Counted from the stretch's first letter, positions 25,918-38,387 are shown. The stretch is DNA of 64,000 bases from Nitrospiraceae bacterium (GCA_035623075.1 DASPUC010000029.1:1-64000); one strand, 5' to 3'. A program made the numbers and translations. The notes: generated by a model not told the origin, from the letters alone.

Positions 25918-27735
25918 GTGGGTCGAGGACTGATTTCCGAAGACGTGATCAATCAAATCCGGGATCGGATCGACATTGCTGAGGTCGTTGGGCAGCACGT
26001 CAATCTGACAAGGGCCGGTCAAAATTTGAAGGGACTGTGTCCCTTCCATCAGGAAAAAACTCCCTCTTTCACGGTCAGTTCCTCGCGCCAAATCTTTCAC
26101 TGCTTCGGCTGTGGTGCTGGCGGCAACGTGTTTAGTTTTTTAATGCGCATTACAGGAGCAAGTTTTCCTGACACGGTGCGCGAGCTAGCGGAAAAGGTTG
26201 GCGTCGAAGTCAAGGAGAGTGCGGGCGGTGCAGGTTCTCAAGCAGCACCGTCAGGTCGAATCGAGCGACTCAATCAAGCGACTGCTTCGTGGTTTCAGGG
26301 CAATCTTCGCGACCAAACCACTGGAGCGCCGGCCCGCGCGTATTTAGCCAGTCGAGGCATTGAGGCGGCGATCATCGAACGGTTTGGAATTGGCTACGTA
26401 CCACCTGACTGGGATGGCTTGAGCACAGCACTCGCGAAACAAGGGTTTTCAGCGAGCGAGTTGGCAGCAGCTGGATTGACTGTGGCGCGAGAGCATGCGT
26501 CCGGGTTTTATGATCGGTTTCGCGGTCGTGTGATGTTTCCGATCGTCGACCTCCGTAAGCGCGTAGTGGGGTTCGGAGGGCGCATTCTCGGCGAAGGTAC
26601 GCCAAAATATTTGAACTCTCCTGATACGCCGCTGTTTAGGAAGGGCCAGACTCTCTTCGCGCTCGATGTGGCCCGTGAAGCCGTTGCCCGTTTGAAGACC
26701 GTGATCGTCGTTGAAGGCTACTTTGACGCCATCGCGTTGCATCAAGCAGGCCTCACGCATACGGTGGCCACATTGGGAACTGCCCTAACCCCCGAGCATA
26801 TTCAGGTATTGCGGCGATTTGCTTCGAAAGTTGTGCTGCTGTTCGATCCCGATCAAGCCGGGGTCCGGGCGGCGTTACGGGGATTGGATCTGTTCGTCAA
26901 CAGCGGGATGGGAGTGACGGTCGTTACGCTTCCGGAAGGCGAAGACCCCGATACCTATGTGCGACACGAAGGGCCGGATGCGTTTGTGCGATTGGAAGCA
27001 CAAGCTCCGAGTCTCTTGGATTTTGCGTTGGAGCAGAGTTTGAAGGCAGCGCAGTCGAGTACGCTCGAGGAACGGATCCGAAGCGTGGACGAAATCCTGC
27101 GAATTTTGCAAAAGAGTGAGCACCCAATCGAACGAGAGGAACGCATCCGGCTCGTGGCGGAGCGACTCGGGATCAATCAACAGCGGTTGATCGAGCGGTA
27201 TCCGGCCCTGATCCAGAAGTCTGCACCTCGAGTAACGACTCGCCGAGGGGAGACTGCCCCTTCTGCACAGTTGTTCAAGGGGCCGGCTGAGGAACGGGAT
27301 CTCGTGTTTCTCTTGCTTCAGGGACAGCTGTCACCAACTGATGTGCGACGACTCAGGCCGGAGGCCTTTTCGGTACCGGCTTGTCGCCTCATCGTTGAAG
27401 CCGCGCTGACCTGTCTTGATCGGGATGGTCGGATCGGTCTTCGAAACTTGCTCGATTCGATCGTCGACCATCCGGAGTGCGGAACCGTGGCCACAGAACT
27501 CTCCATGCGCGAGGACCACTTTGACGATGTGCGGGCTCATGTGAAAGGGTGTCTGGATACGTTAGACCGTAAGCGGGCGGAGGCGGTGCTGCGGGAGCTG
27601 ATCGCGCAACTGAAGGAAGCAGAACGTGAGGGCCGTACAGAAGATGCGCGATCGCTCAATGCCCGCGTGAACGAATTGCGAATGCAAAAATCCGGTCAAT
27701 CGTCGGCCGGGTCTCTCTCTCTGGTAAAGGAGTAG
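25918..27735 (+). CDS. dnaG: DNA primase
   Basis: This 605-residue protein starts at GTG with GAGGAG 12 bases upstream. The N-terminal zinc finger uses Cys41, His44, Cys62 and Cys65. The Toprim core includes [17 protein letters not shown] (about residue 262) and [15 protein letters not shown] (about 305). The C-terminal helicase-binding region is helical. It makes RNA primers for replication. It precedes rpoD by 2 bases, a partial macromolecular-synthesis operon without rpsU. Confidence 0.95.
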   Translation: MGRGLISEDVINQIRDRIDIAEVVGQHVNLTRAGQNLKGLCPFHQEKTPSFTVSSSRQIFHCFGCGAGGNVFSFLMRITGASFPDTVRELAEKVGVEVKESAGGAGSQAAPSGRIERLNQATASWFQGNLRDQTTGAPARAYLASRGIEAAIIERFGIGYVPPDWDGLSTALAKQGFSASELAAAGLTVAREHASGFYDRFRGRVMFPIVDLRKRVVGFGGRILGEGTPKYLNSPDTPLFRKGQTLFALDVAREAVARLKTVIVVEGYFDAIALHQAGLTHTVATLGTALTPEHIQVLRRFASKVVLLFDPDQAGVRAALRGLDLFVNSGMGVTVVTLPEGEDPDTYVRHEGPDAFVRLEAQAPSLLDFALEQSLKAAQSSTLEERIRSVDEILRILQKSEHPIEREERIRLVAERLGINQQRLIERYPALIQKSAPRVTTRRGETAPSAQLFKGPAEERDLVFLLLQGQLSPTDVRRLRPEAFSVPACRLIVEAALTCLDRDGRIGLRNLLDSIVDHPECGTVATELSMREDHFDDVRAHVKGCLDTLDRKRAEAVLRELIAQLKEAEREGRTEDARSLNARVNELRMQKSGQSSAGSLSLVKE

Positions 27736-27737
27736 TC

Positions 27738-29546
<1,809 letters not shown>

Positions 29547-29564
29547 GTCAGATGCCGGCGTCAA

Positions 29565-29593
29565 TTGACTCCGTTTCAGCAGCGTCCTACAAT
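29565..29593 (+). promoter_or_regulatory. Promoter of the CAU-anticodon tRNA
   Basis: TTGACT (29565-29570), a 17-base spacer and TACAAT (29588-29593), both 5 of 6 to consensus. Transcription would start near 29600, 49 bases before the tRNA. Confidence 0.65.
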
Positions 29594-29648
29594 CAGCCGC
29601 TCGTGTCTGCGGGCCAGGCGCGATGGGTCAACCGCAGACTTCCTGATG

Positions 29649-29725
29649 GGGCCCATAGCTCAGGTGGTTAGAGCGGCTGACTCATAATCAGCTGGTCCTA
29701 GGTTCGAGTCCTAGTGGGCCCACCA
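29649..29725 (+). tRNA. tRNA with CAU anticodon, probably tRNA-Ile2
   Basis: A complete 77-base cloverleaf: acceptor GGGCCCA/TGGGCCC, D arm GCTC/GAGC, anticodon stem GCTGA/TCAGC with loop CTCATAA, T arm CTAGG/CCTAG, and encoded CCA. The anticodon CAU could be elongator Met or Ile2 (lysidine-modified). The acceptor has C4-G69 and C5-G68, reported determinants for TilS recognition in E. coli, which favours Ile2. It is not an initiator, because the anticodon stem lacks three G-C pairs. Confidence 0.85.
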
Positions 29726-29784
29726 GCGAGGCCGGTGCGCGGCGCAGTCGGGCCGTCTATGCGGCCTCCGTATGTAGGAGTGCA

Positions 29785-30561
29785 TTGAACTCGAATCTTT
29801 CCCCCCTCATCGAGCTGCAAAAGTTTGACCTCCGCATCATGGAGATCAAAGACGAACGTCGACAAATCCCACAACGGCTCTATGCGGTCGAGGCTCCGCT
29901 GCAGGAAGCAAGACGGGTGTTGCAAGGTACGATGTCCGCCATCGACGCGCTGGTAAAAGAGCGGAAGAGTAATGAGAAGGATCTCGAAGCTCATGAAGAT
30001 CGTGTTGAAAAATTGAAGGAGCGGGCGTCGCAGTTAAAGACCAACCAGGAGTATCAAGCCCATCTTTTCGAATTGGAGTTAGCGAACAAGAAGAAGTTTG
30101 AGATCGAAGACAAGATCTTGGGTTGCATGGAAAAAATCGAACAACTGCAGCGGGTTTCGAAGGAAGCGCAAGAGAAGGTCAATGTTGCGGAGAAGTCCTT
30201 CGTGCAGGAAAAGCAGGTACTAGAGGAACGCGATCAGAGACTCATGCAAGAACTGGCCGAACTTGAGGCGCAACAACGGGAGCGCGCGGCCCATATAGAT
30301 AAGAGCTTACTCGAACGATACACAAAACTGAAAGCAGCCAGGAAAGACCAGGCACTGGCTTCGGTGCAAGGCGGCATCTGTTCAGGATGCCGGCTTCAGA
30401 TTCCCCCGCAACTGATTGCTGAAGTGAAACGTTCCCAGGATCTCCACGCCTGTCCCTATTGCCATCGGATGTTGTATTGGGATGGCGATGTGTCGCCCGA
30501 GCAGAAGCCACCGCAGGATCAGGTCAAACCTTCCGATCTCGAAGTTGGCGAATCCGTCTAG
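29785..30561 (+). CDS. Coiled-coil protein with C4 zinc ribbon (CdsZ-like)
   Basis: This 258-residue protein starts at TTG with AGGAG 6 bases upstream. Residues about 15-180 form a long coiled coil. A C4-type zinc ribbon follows, with CSGC near 199-202 and CPYC near 222-225. This is the COG1579 / zf-RING_7 group; members have been linked to RNA or DNA metabolism, but the role is uncertain. It converges with the RNase HIII-like gene and overlaps its 3' end by 4 bases. Confidence 0.8.
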   Translation: MNSNLSPLIELQKFDLRIMEIKDERRQIPQRLYAVEAPLQEARRVLQGTMSAIDALVKERKSNEKDLEAHEDRVEKLKERASQLKTNQEYQAHLFELELANKKKFEIEDKILGCMEKIEQLQRVSKEAQEKVNVAEKSFVQEKQVLEERDQRLMQELAELEAQQRERAAHIDKSLLERYTKLKAARKDQALASVQGGICSGCRLQIPPQLIAEVKRSQDLHACPYCHRMLYWDGDVSPEQKPPQDQVKPSDLEVGESV

Positions 30562-31226
30562 GTAAGAGCTGCTGCCCCAAGCACGGCCTTTGTGGTCTTG
30601 AAATGAAGCTTGGCGACGGTGCTCAAGCGGTCTTGCCCGTGCTTCTTCACGATCATACGGGCGGCGAGCTCAACGGCTGGCGATGCCCCCTTGGGGAGGA
30701 TAGTCCCGACCTCGGTCGAGAGCCGTTTCAATCTCACTAGGAATTCCGCGCGTGCGAGAATCGAGGCGGCTGCAACGGCGAGATCAACCTCCGCTTTGGG
30801 TCGCTGCTCCAGCGTGATCTTCCGACCTTTCTCTTGCAACGCACTCAGAATCAATCGCTCATCACCGAATTGATCGGCGATAGCGCGATCGCACGAGACG
30901 CGCTCCAGCAAAGTTTCCAACGCCTTGGCGTGACCCCATGCGAGCAGGCGATTCAAATTGAGAATCTTCCTGTAGAGTTCATTGTATCGTTGGGGGCCGA
31001 TCGCGATGATGCTGTGAGGACAGATCGTACGAATGTCCGGTGCCATTTCGAGGATGCGGCCGTCGGAAATCTTCTTGCTGTCTCGCACCTCCATGAGGGA
31101 AAGTTCGCCTTGCGTCGTCGCGTCGACAAAGACGGCCGCGATCACCAGCGGACCGAAATAATCTCCTTTGCCGGATTCGTCGATGCCGATGCGTTCGATC
31201 GAAGCGCGCGAAGTGCTCTCGGCCAC
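30558..31226 (-). CDS. rnhC: Ribonuclease HIII-like protein
   Basis: The catalytic start IGIDESGKGDYFGPLVIAAV matches RNase HIII (DEXGKGDYFGP) rather than HII. Later DSKKISD and the acidic QRPKAEVDLAVAAASILARA complete the site. From the GTG at 31226 (AGGGA upstream) it has 222 residues. A TTG at 31295 would add 23, but no binding site precedes it. It lacks the N-terminal TBP-like domain of the longer HIII enzymes. It cleaves RNA in RNA-DNA hybrids. Confidence 0.82.
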   Translation of the reverse strand: MAESTSRASIERIGIDESGKGDYFGPLVIAAVFVDATTQGELSLMEVRDSKKISDGRILEMAPDIRTICPHSIIAIGPQRYNELYRKILNLNRLLAWGHAKALETLLERVSCDRAIADQFGDERLILSALQEKGRKITLEQRPKAEVDLAVAAASILARAEFLVRLKRLSTEVGTILPKGASPAVELAARMIVKKHGQDRLSTVAKLHFKTTKAVLGAAALT

Positions 31227-31340
31227 AGCCAAGCTTCCCTGGTAGAAAATCTTCTGGCGGCGCGCTAATCTAGCAGAGCACCGAAGGTCGGTCAATTTTG
31301 ATCAAGCTGATAAGCAAATGCTGAGCTGCGAGTTTCAACG

Positions 31341-32204
31341 ATGATCAGATGGGTAACGCGCATTGTCCTGTTGGTCCTGGGCAGTAGTCCGCTGTTCCTT
31401 CTGAGCGGCTGCGAAACCAATCCCTATACCGGACGGTCTCAATTACTCATGACGTCTGTTCCTGAAGAGATGCAGCTCGGTACGCAGGCTTACCAACAGG
31501 TAAAAAATGATCCCAAAGTGCACCTATCGCAAGATCCCCGTGAGATCGAGCCGGTTAAGAGAGTGGCGGCCCGTATCATCGAGGCGGCCAAACGTTCCAA
31601 ATACGCCGAGATGGCCAAGCAATTTCAGTGGGAAGTCACCGTGATCAAGGATGATAAGACGATGAATGCGTTTGCGCTTCCGGGCGGGAAAATTGCCGTG
31701 TACACCGGTATCTTTCCGGTCGCGAAAACCGAAGCGGGACTTGCCGCGGTCTTAGGGCACGAGGTAACTCACGCCTTGGCGCGTCACGGTGCTGAGAGGA
31801 TGAGCCAAGGTGAACTTACGAATGCGGCGCTTCAAGTGGTTGGGGCGGCTGCAGGTGCCAGTCACATGAATCCTTTGTTGTCTCAGGGGGCGATGGCGGC
31901 GTTGGGAGCGGGGGCTCAAGTTGGGGTGTTGCTTCCGTTCAGTCGGGCTCACGAATCCGAAGCTGATTACATCGGGATTTTGCTCGCTGCGGACGCGGGA
32001 TACGACCCACGTGAGTCTATCCACCTTTGGGAACGAATGGCACAGCTGACTCGCGGAGGGGGACCTTCTGAGTTCCTATCGACCCATCCAGGCCATGAAA
32101 CGAGGATTGCCCAACTGAAGAAATGGATGCCGGAAGCAATGGATATCTATCAAACCCGGCAGTCTGTACCAGCTGCTGAACTCCCTGCCATATCGGCCCG
32201 CTAA
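31341..32204 (+). CDS. M48-family metallopeptidase lipoprotein
   Basis: This 287-residue protein has a signal peptide with lipobox (LLSGC, Cys about residue 29), so it is a periplasm-facing lipoprotein. The zinc motif is HEVTH (140-144), and the third ligand lies in HESEADYIGILLA. MNAFALPGGKIAVYTGIF is typical of the family. It resembles the LoiP/YcaL type of M48 peptidases, which act in outer-membrane protein quality control. Confidence 0.92.
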   Translation: MIRWVTRIVLLVLGSSPLFLLSGCETNPYTGRSQLLMTSVPEEMQLGTQAYQQVKNDPKVHLSQDPREIEPVKRVAARIIEAAKRSKYAEMAKQFQWEVTVIKDDKTMNAFALPGGKIAVYTGIFPVAKTEAGLAAVLGHEVTHALARHGAERMSQGELTNAALQVVGAAAGASHMNPLLSQGAMAALGAGAQVGVLLPFSRAHESEADYIGILLAADAGYDPRESIHLWERMAQLTRGGGPSEFLSTHPGHETRIAQLKKWMPEAMDIYQTRQSVPAAELPAISAR

Positions 32205-32351
32205 CTTTGGTGTTCGAAGCCGTTAGGTCCTGAGCGGACATCTGCCGGCACCTCCTTTCGTACTGCGCGAGTCCGGCCTTTCGTAGGGTTGGCCTCGGTG
32301 GTTAGGTATGCGATTCTCTCCGAAGCGACTCTTGTCACTTAGGAGGTACCA

Positions 32352-32723
32352 ATGGCGTCTCGATATGGGGCCCGTGTTCCGCTCGAGTGTGCTGTGGTCT
32401 ACGTAGGAGAGCTGGCTCTCGGCAAAGGCCGGATCAGCAATGTCTCGCTCTCTGGGTGCCAACTCGAGGGGGCGCACAAGGCAATGAAGCGCGGGGATTC
32501 AGTACACCTCCGTGTCTTCATACCTGATCATCAGATCCCGTTGAATGTTCCCCTGGCCGTCGTGCGCTGGGTTGAAAAAAACCGGGTGGGGCTGGAATTT
32601 ATTCGCTCCTCCAAGGAAGACCAAACCCGGCTCAAACGTTTTGTCAAGCAACAGAAGCAGCTCGCAGGGGTATGGTACAAGTGGGATGAATCGAAAACGA
32701 AGCTCGCGGCTTCAGTAGATTAA
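32352..32723 (+). CDS. PilZ domain protein
   Basis: This 123-residue protein starts behind AGGAGG. The c-di-GMP binding signature is present: RYGAR at the N-terminus (RxxxR) and NVSLSGCQLEG (D/NxSxxG). The strand-rich core continues through VVRWVEKNRVGLEFI. It has no other domain, so it is probably a single-domain effector responding to cyclic di-GMP. The HD-GYP protein at 61720 is a possible part of the same signalling. Confidence 0.88.
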   Translation: MASRYGARVPLECAVVYVGELALGKGRISNVSLSGCQLEGAHKAMKRGDSVHLRVFIPDHQIPLNVPLAVVRWVEKNRVGLEFIRSSKEDQTRLKRFVKQQKQLAGVWYKWDESKTKLAASVD

Positions 32724-32757
32724 GCCCTCAGTTGAGTGTTCTGTACTCGTCTTACCC

Positions 32758-32786
32758 TTGCAACCTCTTCGAACCTCTCCTATACT
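32758..32786 (+). promoter_or_regulatory. Promoter of rnpB
   Basis: TTGCAA (32758-32763), a 17-base spacer and TATACT (32781-32786). The start is expected near 32793, at the first paired base of the RNA. Confidence 0.7.
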
Positions 32787-32792
32787 GAGCCT

Positions 32793-33235
32793 GCGCGTTG
32801 AAGATGATCGGGTGATCGCTCGTGGCGGCAACGCTGCGAGAGGAAAGTCCGGACTTCAGGGGCGGGGCGCTGGGTAACACCCAGGCGGAGCGATCCGACA
32901 CCGGCACCACAGAGAATAGACCGCCGATGGCCAAGGCGATGGGACCCCATTTCTAGTCGCTGCGGATCAGGTAAGGGTGAAACGGTGGAGTAAGAGCCCA
33001 CCGCGGTGGTGGCGACATCACCGGCACGGTAAGCGTCGCCCGATGCAAGGCCAAATAGGAAGACACCCGCGCGATTGTTCGCGATCCTGCGGAACGGCTG
33101 GCCCGGCCGAGGTCTTCGGGTAGGTCGCTCGAGGTTCGAGGCAACTCGAATCCCAGAGAAATGATCACCTCCGTCTGGGACTCAACATCCAGGCGGGACA
33201 GAATCCGGCTTATAGATCCTCTCCAGCGCGCTTTT
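32793..33235 (+). ncRNA. rnpB: RNase P RNA, bacterial class A
   Basis: Conserved blocks are visible: GAGGAAAGTCCGGACTTC near 32838-32855, ACAGAGAATAGACCGCC, GGTAAGGGTGAAACGGTGG, AGAGCCCACCGC and ACAGAATCCGGCTTATAGA near the 3' end. Helix P1 forms between 32793-32809 and about 33214-33231, ending in GCGCGC followed by TTTT. It is the catalytic RNA that matures tRNA 5' ends. Ends are placed from P1 pairing. Confidence 0.93.
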
Positions 33236-33328
33236 ATACTTGTTTACCGCCCATCCCTAGTCAGTCTTCCAAATGAATTATTGCGAGCGGGGAAGAAGGC
33301 GATGGAACTCGGCTTAACCGACATCCTA

Positions 33329-33357
33329 TTGACGGGTACAAGGGGTGGTGATAGGAT
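33329..33357 (+). promoter_or_regulatory. Candidate promoter of ilvB
   Basis: TTGACG (33329-33334), a 17-base spacer and TAGGAT (33352-33357). This gives a leader of about 130 bases before ilvB. Confidence 0.5.
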
Positions 33358-33374
33358 CGCACATCTTTCTTCTT

Positions 33375-33400
33375 GATTTTTCAGATGCTTCTGAAAAATC
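33375..33400 (+). promoter_or_regulatory. Perfect 11-bp hairpin in the ilvB leader
   Basis: GATTTTTCAGA (33375-33385), loop TGCT, TCTGAAAAATC (33390-33400). It is near the 5' end of the predicted transcript and not followed by T, so it is not a terminator. A GC-rich hairpin further down (near 33444-33480) precedes the ribosome binding site. Attenuation or transcript stabilisation is possible. Confidence 0.45.
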
Positions 33401-33492
33401 TGGGGGGAGGTGTCTGTGTATTGTTTGCCGTGCATGTCGAGCGATTCCCTCCGCCGGGTTATGGAGAAATGGCGAGGGAGAGGAGGGCTGGT

Positions 33493-35268
33493 ATGAAGCT
33501 CACAGGGGCTGAAATCTTCATCGAATGCCTGAAACGGGAAGGGGTGAAAACCATCTTCGCGCTGCCGGGTGGTGTCGTCTTGAAGATTTTCGACATGCTG
33601 CATCAGCAAAAGGAGATTGAAGTTGTACTCACCCGCCATGAACAGGGAGCTGGTCACATGGCGGAAGGGTACGCCAAGGCGACAGGCAAGGCTGGCGTGG
33701 CCTTGGTCACTTCCGGTCCCGGGATGACCAACGTTATTACGGCGCTGGCGGATGCCTATATGGATTCTGTGCCGCTTGTGTGCTTTAGCGGTCAGGTACC
33801 GACTCACCTCATTGGAAATGATGCTTTCCAGGAGGCGGACAATGTCGGACTGAGCCGTCCCTGTACCAAATATAATTTCCTCGTGAAGGACGTGAGCGAC
33901 CTCGCGACCACAATTAAGGAAGCATTCTATATCGCGACGACCGGCCGCCCGGGACCGGTACTGGTCGATATTCCGAAGGACGTTGCCCAGAACCAAACAG
34001 AGTATCACTACCCGAACTCCGTCTCGATCCGTGGCTACAATCCGACGTACGAAGGAAATAAGTGGCAAATCAAGCAAGCCGCCGAAGCTATCATGAAGGC
34101 CAAGAAGCCCATCTTGTATGTTGGCGGAGGCGTGGTATTTTCCGGTGCCTCGCAGGAATTGCTTGAGCTTGCCGAAATGACGCAGATCCCCGTCGATATG
34201 ACACTTATGGGGTTAGGCGCGTTTCCCGGCGAACATCCGCTGTCCCTGGGCATGATGGGGATGCACGGAACGTATCAGGCCAACATGGCCGTGCACTACT
34301 CCGATCTCGTCATCGCGATCGGGGCGCGGTTTGACGACCGGGTAACGGGTAAAGTGTCGGAATTCTGTCCCTATGCCAAAATCATTCACGTAGATATTGA
34401 TCCCACATCCATTCGGAAGAACATTCACGTGGACATTCCGATTGTGGGAGATTGCAAGGCGGTGCTCAGAGAGTTGAATCAGATTTTGCGTGCGACCGTC
34501 AATGGTGAGCAGAAAGAGCTTCGCAAGCCGTGGTGGGACCAGATTCGAGAGTGGCAGCAGGCGCATCCGTTGACCTATCAGCAGGAGACAGATGGGCCGA
34601 TAAAGCCGCAACATGTAGTCCGTCGATTGTATGAGTTGACAAAGGATAGGGACCCGATCGTGTCCACGGACGTGGGCCAGCACCAGATGTGGGCCGCCCA
34701 ACATTTCAAGCTCGCACAACCGAATCGCTGGCTGACCTCCGGTGGGCTTGGGACGATGGGTTTTGGATTGCCCGCAGCTATGGGTGCACAGGCGGCGTTC
34801 CGCAACAGGCTCGTGCTTTGTGTCGCCGGGGATGGCAGTATTCAAATGAATATGCAAGAAATGGCGACTGCGGTCGTCCACAAGCTGCCGGTGAAGGTCA
34901 TTATCCTCAACAATCGATTCCACGGCATGGTGCGTCAGTGGCAGGACCTTTTCTACAACGGACGGTATGCCTCGAGCTATCTGGATACGACGCCTGATTT
35001 CGTGAAACTGGCCGATGCATACGGTGCAGTGGGTCTCCGGGCAAACAAAGTTGGGGATCTCGACAACGTGTTGAAGGAAGCCATCGCCGTCGACAAACCG
35101 GTGATCGTCGATGTGCCGACCTATCCCTATGAGAACTGCTATCCAATGATTCCAGCCGGCGGCTGCAACCACGAGATGATTCTCGAAGATCCACCCGAAT
35201 TGAAAAAGAAACAATCTGCGGTAGGAAAAGTTCTGCCGGAAGACAAAGATACCGTCCTGACGGCTTAG
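33493..35268 (+). CDS. ilvB: Acetolactate synthase large subunit
   Basis: From the ATG at 33493 (GGAGGG upstream) the protein has 591 residues. It has the thiamine-PP glutamate (RHEQGAGHMAEGYAKATG), the FAD-binding middle domain and the C-terminal GDGSIQMNMQEMAT motif with NNRFHGMVRQWQ. It condenses two pyruvates, or pyruvate with 2-oxobutyrate. The frame is open to 33373, but that part covers the leader hairpin and has no family sequence. It leads the ilvB-ilvN-ilvC operon. Confidence 0.95.
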   Translation: MKLTGAEIFIECLKREGVKTIFALPGGVVLKIFDMLHQQKEIEVVLTRHEQGAGHMAEGYAKATGKAGVALVTSGPGMTNVITALADAYMDSVPLVCFSGQVPTHLIGNDAFQEADNVGLSRPCTKYNFLVKDVSDLATTIKEAFYIATTGRPGPVLVDIPKDVAQNQTEYHYPNSVSIRGYNPTYEGNKWQIKQAAEAIMKAKKPILYVGGGVVFSGASQELLELAEMTQIPVDMTLMGLGAFPGEHPLSLGMMGMHGTYQANMAVHYSDLVIAIGARFDDRVTGKVSEFCPYAKIIHVDIDPTSIRKNIHVDIPIVGDCKAVLRELNQILRATVNGEQKELRKPWWDQIREWQQAHPLTYQQETDGPIKPQHVVRRLYELTKDRDPIVSTDVGQHQMWAAQHFKLAQPNRWLTSGGLGTMGFGLPAAMGAQAAFRNRLVLCVAGDGSIQMNMQEMATAVVHKLPVKVIILNNRFHGMVRQWQDLFYNGRYASSYLDTTPDFVKLADAYGAVGLRANKVGDLDNVLKEAIAVDKPVIVDVPTYPYENCYPMIPAGGCNHEMILEDPPELKKKQSAVGKVLPEDKDTVLTA

Positions 35269-35321
35269 AAGGGGAGTGCCGAAGGTTGAATGGATAGACC
35301 CGCCTTCGGCGCCGTTCGCGC

Positions 35322-35840
35322 ATGGAACACATTATTTCCGTTACCGTAGAGAATAAGTTTGGCGTGTTGTCCCGGATCGCTGGGCTCTTTAGCGGTCGAG
35401 GGTTCAACATTGAAAGCCTCTCGGTAGCTCCAACTCTCGATTCATCGATGTCGCAGATGACGATCGTCACGTCGGGAGACGATCGGATCATCGAGCAGAT
35501 CGTCAAACAGCTGAACAAGTTGATCGACGTCATCAAGGTGGTTGATCTGAACGAAAGTGACTTTGTGTCGCGGGAAACGGCGCTCATTAAGGTTCATACG
35601 CGAGCAGAGGATCGGGCGGAGGCTTTGCGGATCGCGGATATCTTCCGCGCCAATGTAGTCGACTCCACACCAGCGACCTACACCATCGAGGTGACGGGCG
35701 ATCCCAAGAAGATTGAAGCCATCATCAATCTACTGCAGCCTCTCGGCATCAAGGAACTCACGCGAACAGGCCGAGTGGCTGTTGCACGCGAACCGATCCG
35801 GTCCGTGTCGGCCCAGCCCAAGAAGGTGGTTCGCGAATAG
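35322..35840 (+). CDS. ilvN: Acetolactate synthase regulatory subunit
   Basis: This 172-residue protein has an N-terminal ACT domain ([20 protein letters not shown], then [13 protein letters not shown]) that binds valine for feedback inhibition. The C-terminal ALS_ss_C domain continues through [15 protein letters not shown]. It is the normal partner of ilvB, 53 bases upstream. Confidence 0.95.
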   Translation: MEHIISVTVENKFGVLSRIAGLFSGRGFNIESLSVAPTLDSSMSQMTIVTSGDDRIIEQIVKQLNKLIDVIKVVDLNESDFVSRETALIKVHTRAEDRAEALRIADIFRANVVDSTPATYTIEVTGDPKKIEAIINLLQPLGIKELTRTGRVAVAREPIRSVSAQPKKVVRE

Positions 35841-35903
35841 AACTTCGACGATCTTCGGGACCCCGACAGCATTCTCAACAGGACATGTCTTAGTGAGGAG
35901 TAG

Positions 35904-36920
<1,017 letters not shown>

Positions 36921-36934
36921 AGTTCGAGGAGCCT

Positions 36935-37585
36935 GTGGCGGACCGTGCCGTCGGCGTGCCGATCGTCAAAGAGGGAATTCCTTTCGTTGGAATCGGAGGC
37001 GGCGTTACACTGCTTGCAGGGTTTTTGGGGTGGGCGGTTGTTGCATTGCTGGCCGGAGGGCTCACCCTCTTCACGGCCTGGTTTTTCAGAAATCCTGCGA
37101 GAGTCATTCCTCAAGGACCCGGATTAGTCGTCGCGCCAGGCGACGGCACGGTGATCAGCATCGAGGAGGAGTTTGAACCTCGATTTATAAAGGATCGAAG
37201 TGTTCGGCTCACGATCTTTTTGAACGTCTTCGATGTGCACGTGAATCGCGTCCCGTGTGAAGGGGTGGTCGAAGACATTCAGTATCAGCCAGGAGCTTAT
37301 CTGGTGGCGAGCAAACCGGAAGCGACGTTGAAGAACGAACAAAATGCTCTGTTTCTCCGAACGTCGCAGGGTGCGAAAGTGCTCTGTGTCCAAGTCGCGG
37401 GGCTGATCGCGCGGCGTATCGTCTGCTGGCTCTCGCCGGGTGACCGTGTGGCGCGGGGTGAACGATTCGGACTCATCCGATTCGGTTCCCGCATGGACAC
37501 GTTTCTCCCGCTTGGGACAGCCTTGAAGGTCTCAGTCGGTGATCGGGTAAAGGGTGGCGAAACGATCGTGGGGGTGCTGCGATGA
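36935..37585 (+). CDS. psd: Phosphatidylserine decarboxylase proenzyme (short type)
   Basis: This 216-residue protein starts at GTG. Two membrane-associated hydrophobic stretches (about residues 18-50) precede FFRNPARVIPQGPGLVVAPGDG. The self-cleavage site is Gly184-Ser185 in RFGSRMDTFLPLG; the Ser becomes the pyruvoyl group. It makes phosphatidylethanolamine in the inner membrane. It overlaps pssA by four bases, so the two steps are coupled. Confidence 0.93.
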   Translation: MADRAVGVPIVKEGIPFVGIGGGVTLLAGFLGWAVVALLAGGLTLFTAWFFRNPARVIPQGPGLVVAPGDGTVISIEEEFEPRFIKDRSVRLTIFLNVFDVHVNRVPCEGVVEDIQYQPGAYLVASKPEATLKNEQNALFLRTSQGAKVLCVQVAGLIARRIVCWLSPGDRVARGERFGLIRFGSRMDTFLPLGTALKVSVGDRVKGGETIVGVLR

Positions 37586-38385
37586 AAACTGCCGGTTTGC
37601 GTCAAGCGATGGGACGAGCTGCCAGGCAGCGGCATGCCATGCATCTGATCCCCAATCTGTTCACGACAGGCAATTTATTCTGCGGAGTCTATGCGATCTT
37701 GTCCGTGTTCAATGCCAACTACATGGCGGCCGCGATTGCAATTCTGGTCGCGATGGTGTTCGACGTGTTGGATGGAAAGTCCGCTCGGCTGACCAACAGC
37801 ACGAGTCATTTCGGACTTGAATATGATTCCCTGTCCGATGTGGTATCGTTCGGCGTGGCGCCGGGCCTGCTGATTTATTCATGGGCGTTGAGCGGTCAAG
37901 GAACCTTTGGAATCGCAGTGATGTTTGCCTATGTCGCCATGGGAGCCGTGCGGCTGGCGCGGTTCAACGCAACCGTGGCGTTATCCGATAGCAAATACTT
38001 CACCGGGTTGGCCATCCCTGCTGCAGCGGGTGTAGTGGCATCGCTCGTGATCTTCGATCATTACATTGTGCGGATGGGGGCAGAAATCAGGCCAATTCTC
38101 GTGTTGTTCATTACCCTATCTCTGTCATTCTTAATGGTCAGCACGATTAAGTACCGCAGCTTCAAGGATATGAAGTTTCGGGGCGGGCGCCACTTCACTT
38201 ATCTGGTGTGGGGAATTCTCGCCCTGATGCTAGTAGCATCGTGGCCTCAAGTTATGTTATTTGTAATCTTCGCCGGATATGCCTTGCTCGGTCCGGCGGA
38301 GCGGCTCGTCGGGCTCGTTGCCAAAGTGATCGGAAAGCGTCCGATGGGGAGAGCCGAGCAGTCGATTATCGAACCGAAGTTTTAG
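37582..38385 (+). CDS. pssA: CDP-diacylglycerol--serine O-phosphatidyltransferase
   Basis: This 267-residue membrane enzyme has the CDP-alcohol transferase signature DG-KS-AR-x8-G-x3-D-x3-D (DVLDGKSARL through YDSLSDVVSFG) and about seven hydrophobic segments. It forms phosphatidylserine, the substrate of the upstream psd product. A leucine T-box begins just after its stop codon. Confidence 0.93.
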   Translation: MKTAGLRQAMGRAARQRHAMHLIPNLFTTGNLFCGVYAILSVFNANYMAAAIAILVAMVFDVLDGKSARLTNSTSHFGLEYDSLSDVVSFGVAPGLLIYSWALSGQGTFGIAVMFAYVAMGAVRLARFNATVALSDSKYFTGLAIPAAAGVVASLVIFDHYIVRMGAEIRPILVLFITLSLSFLMVSTIKYRSFKDMKFRGGRHFTYLVWGILALMLVASWPQVMLFVIFAGYALLGPAERLVGLVAKVIGKRPMGRAEQSIIEPKF

Positions 38386-38387
38386 TG

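Noticed and set aside
34213-35214. 333-codon antisense frame within ilvB
   Set aside because: It lies wholly opposite a conserved enzyme gene; frame length is a by-product of codon usage.
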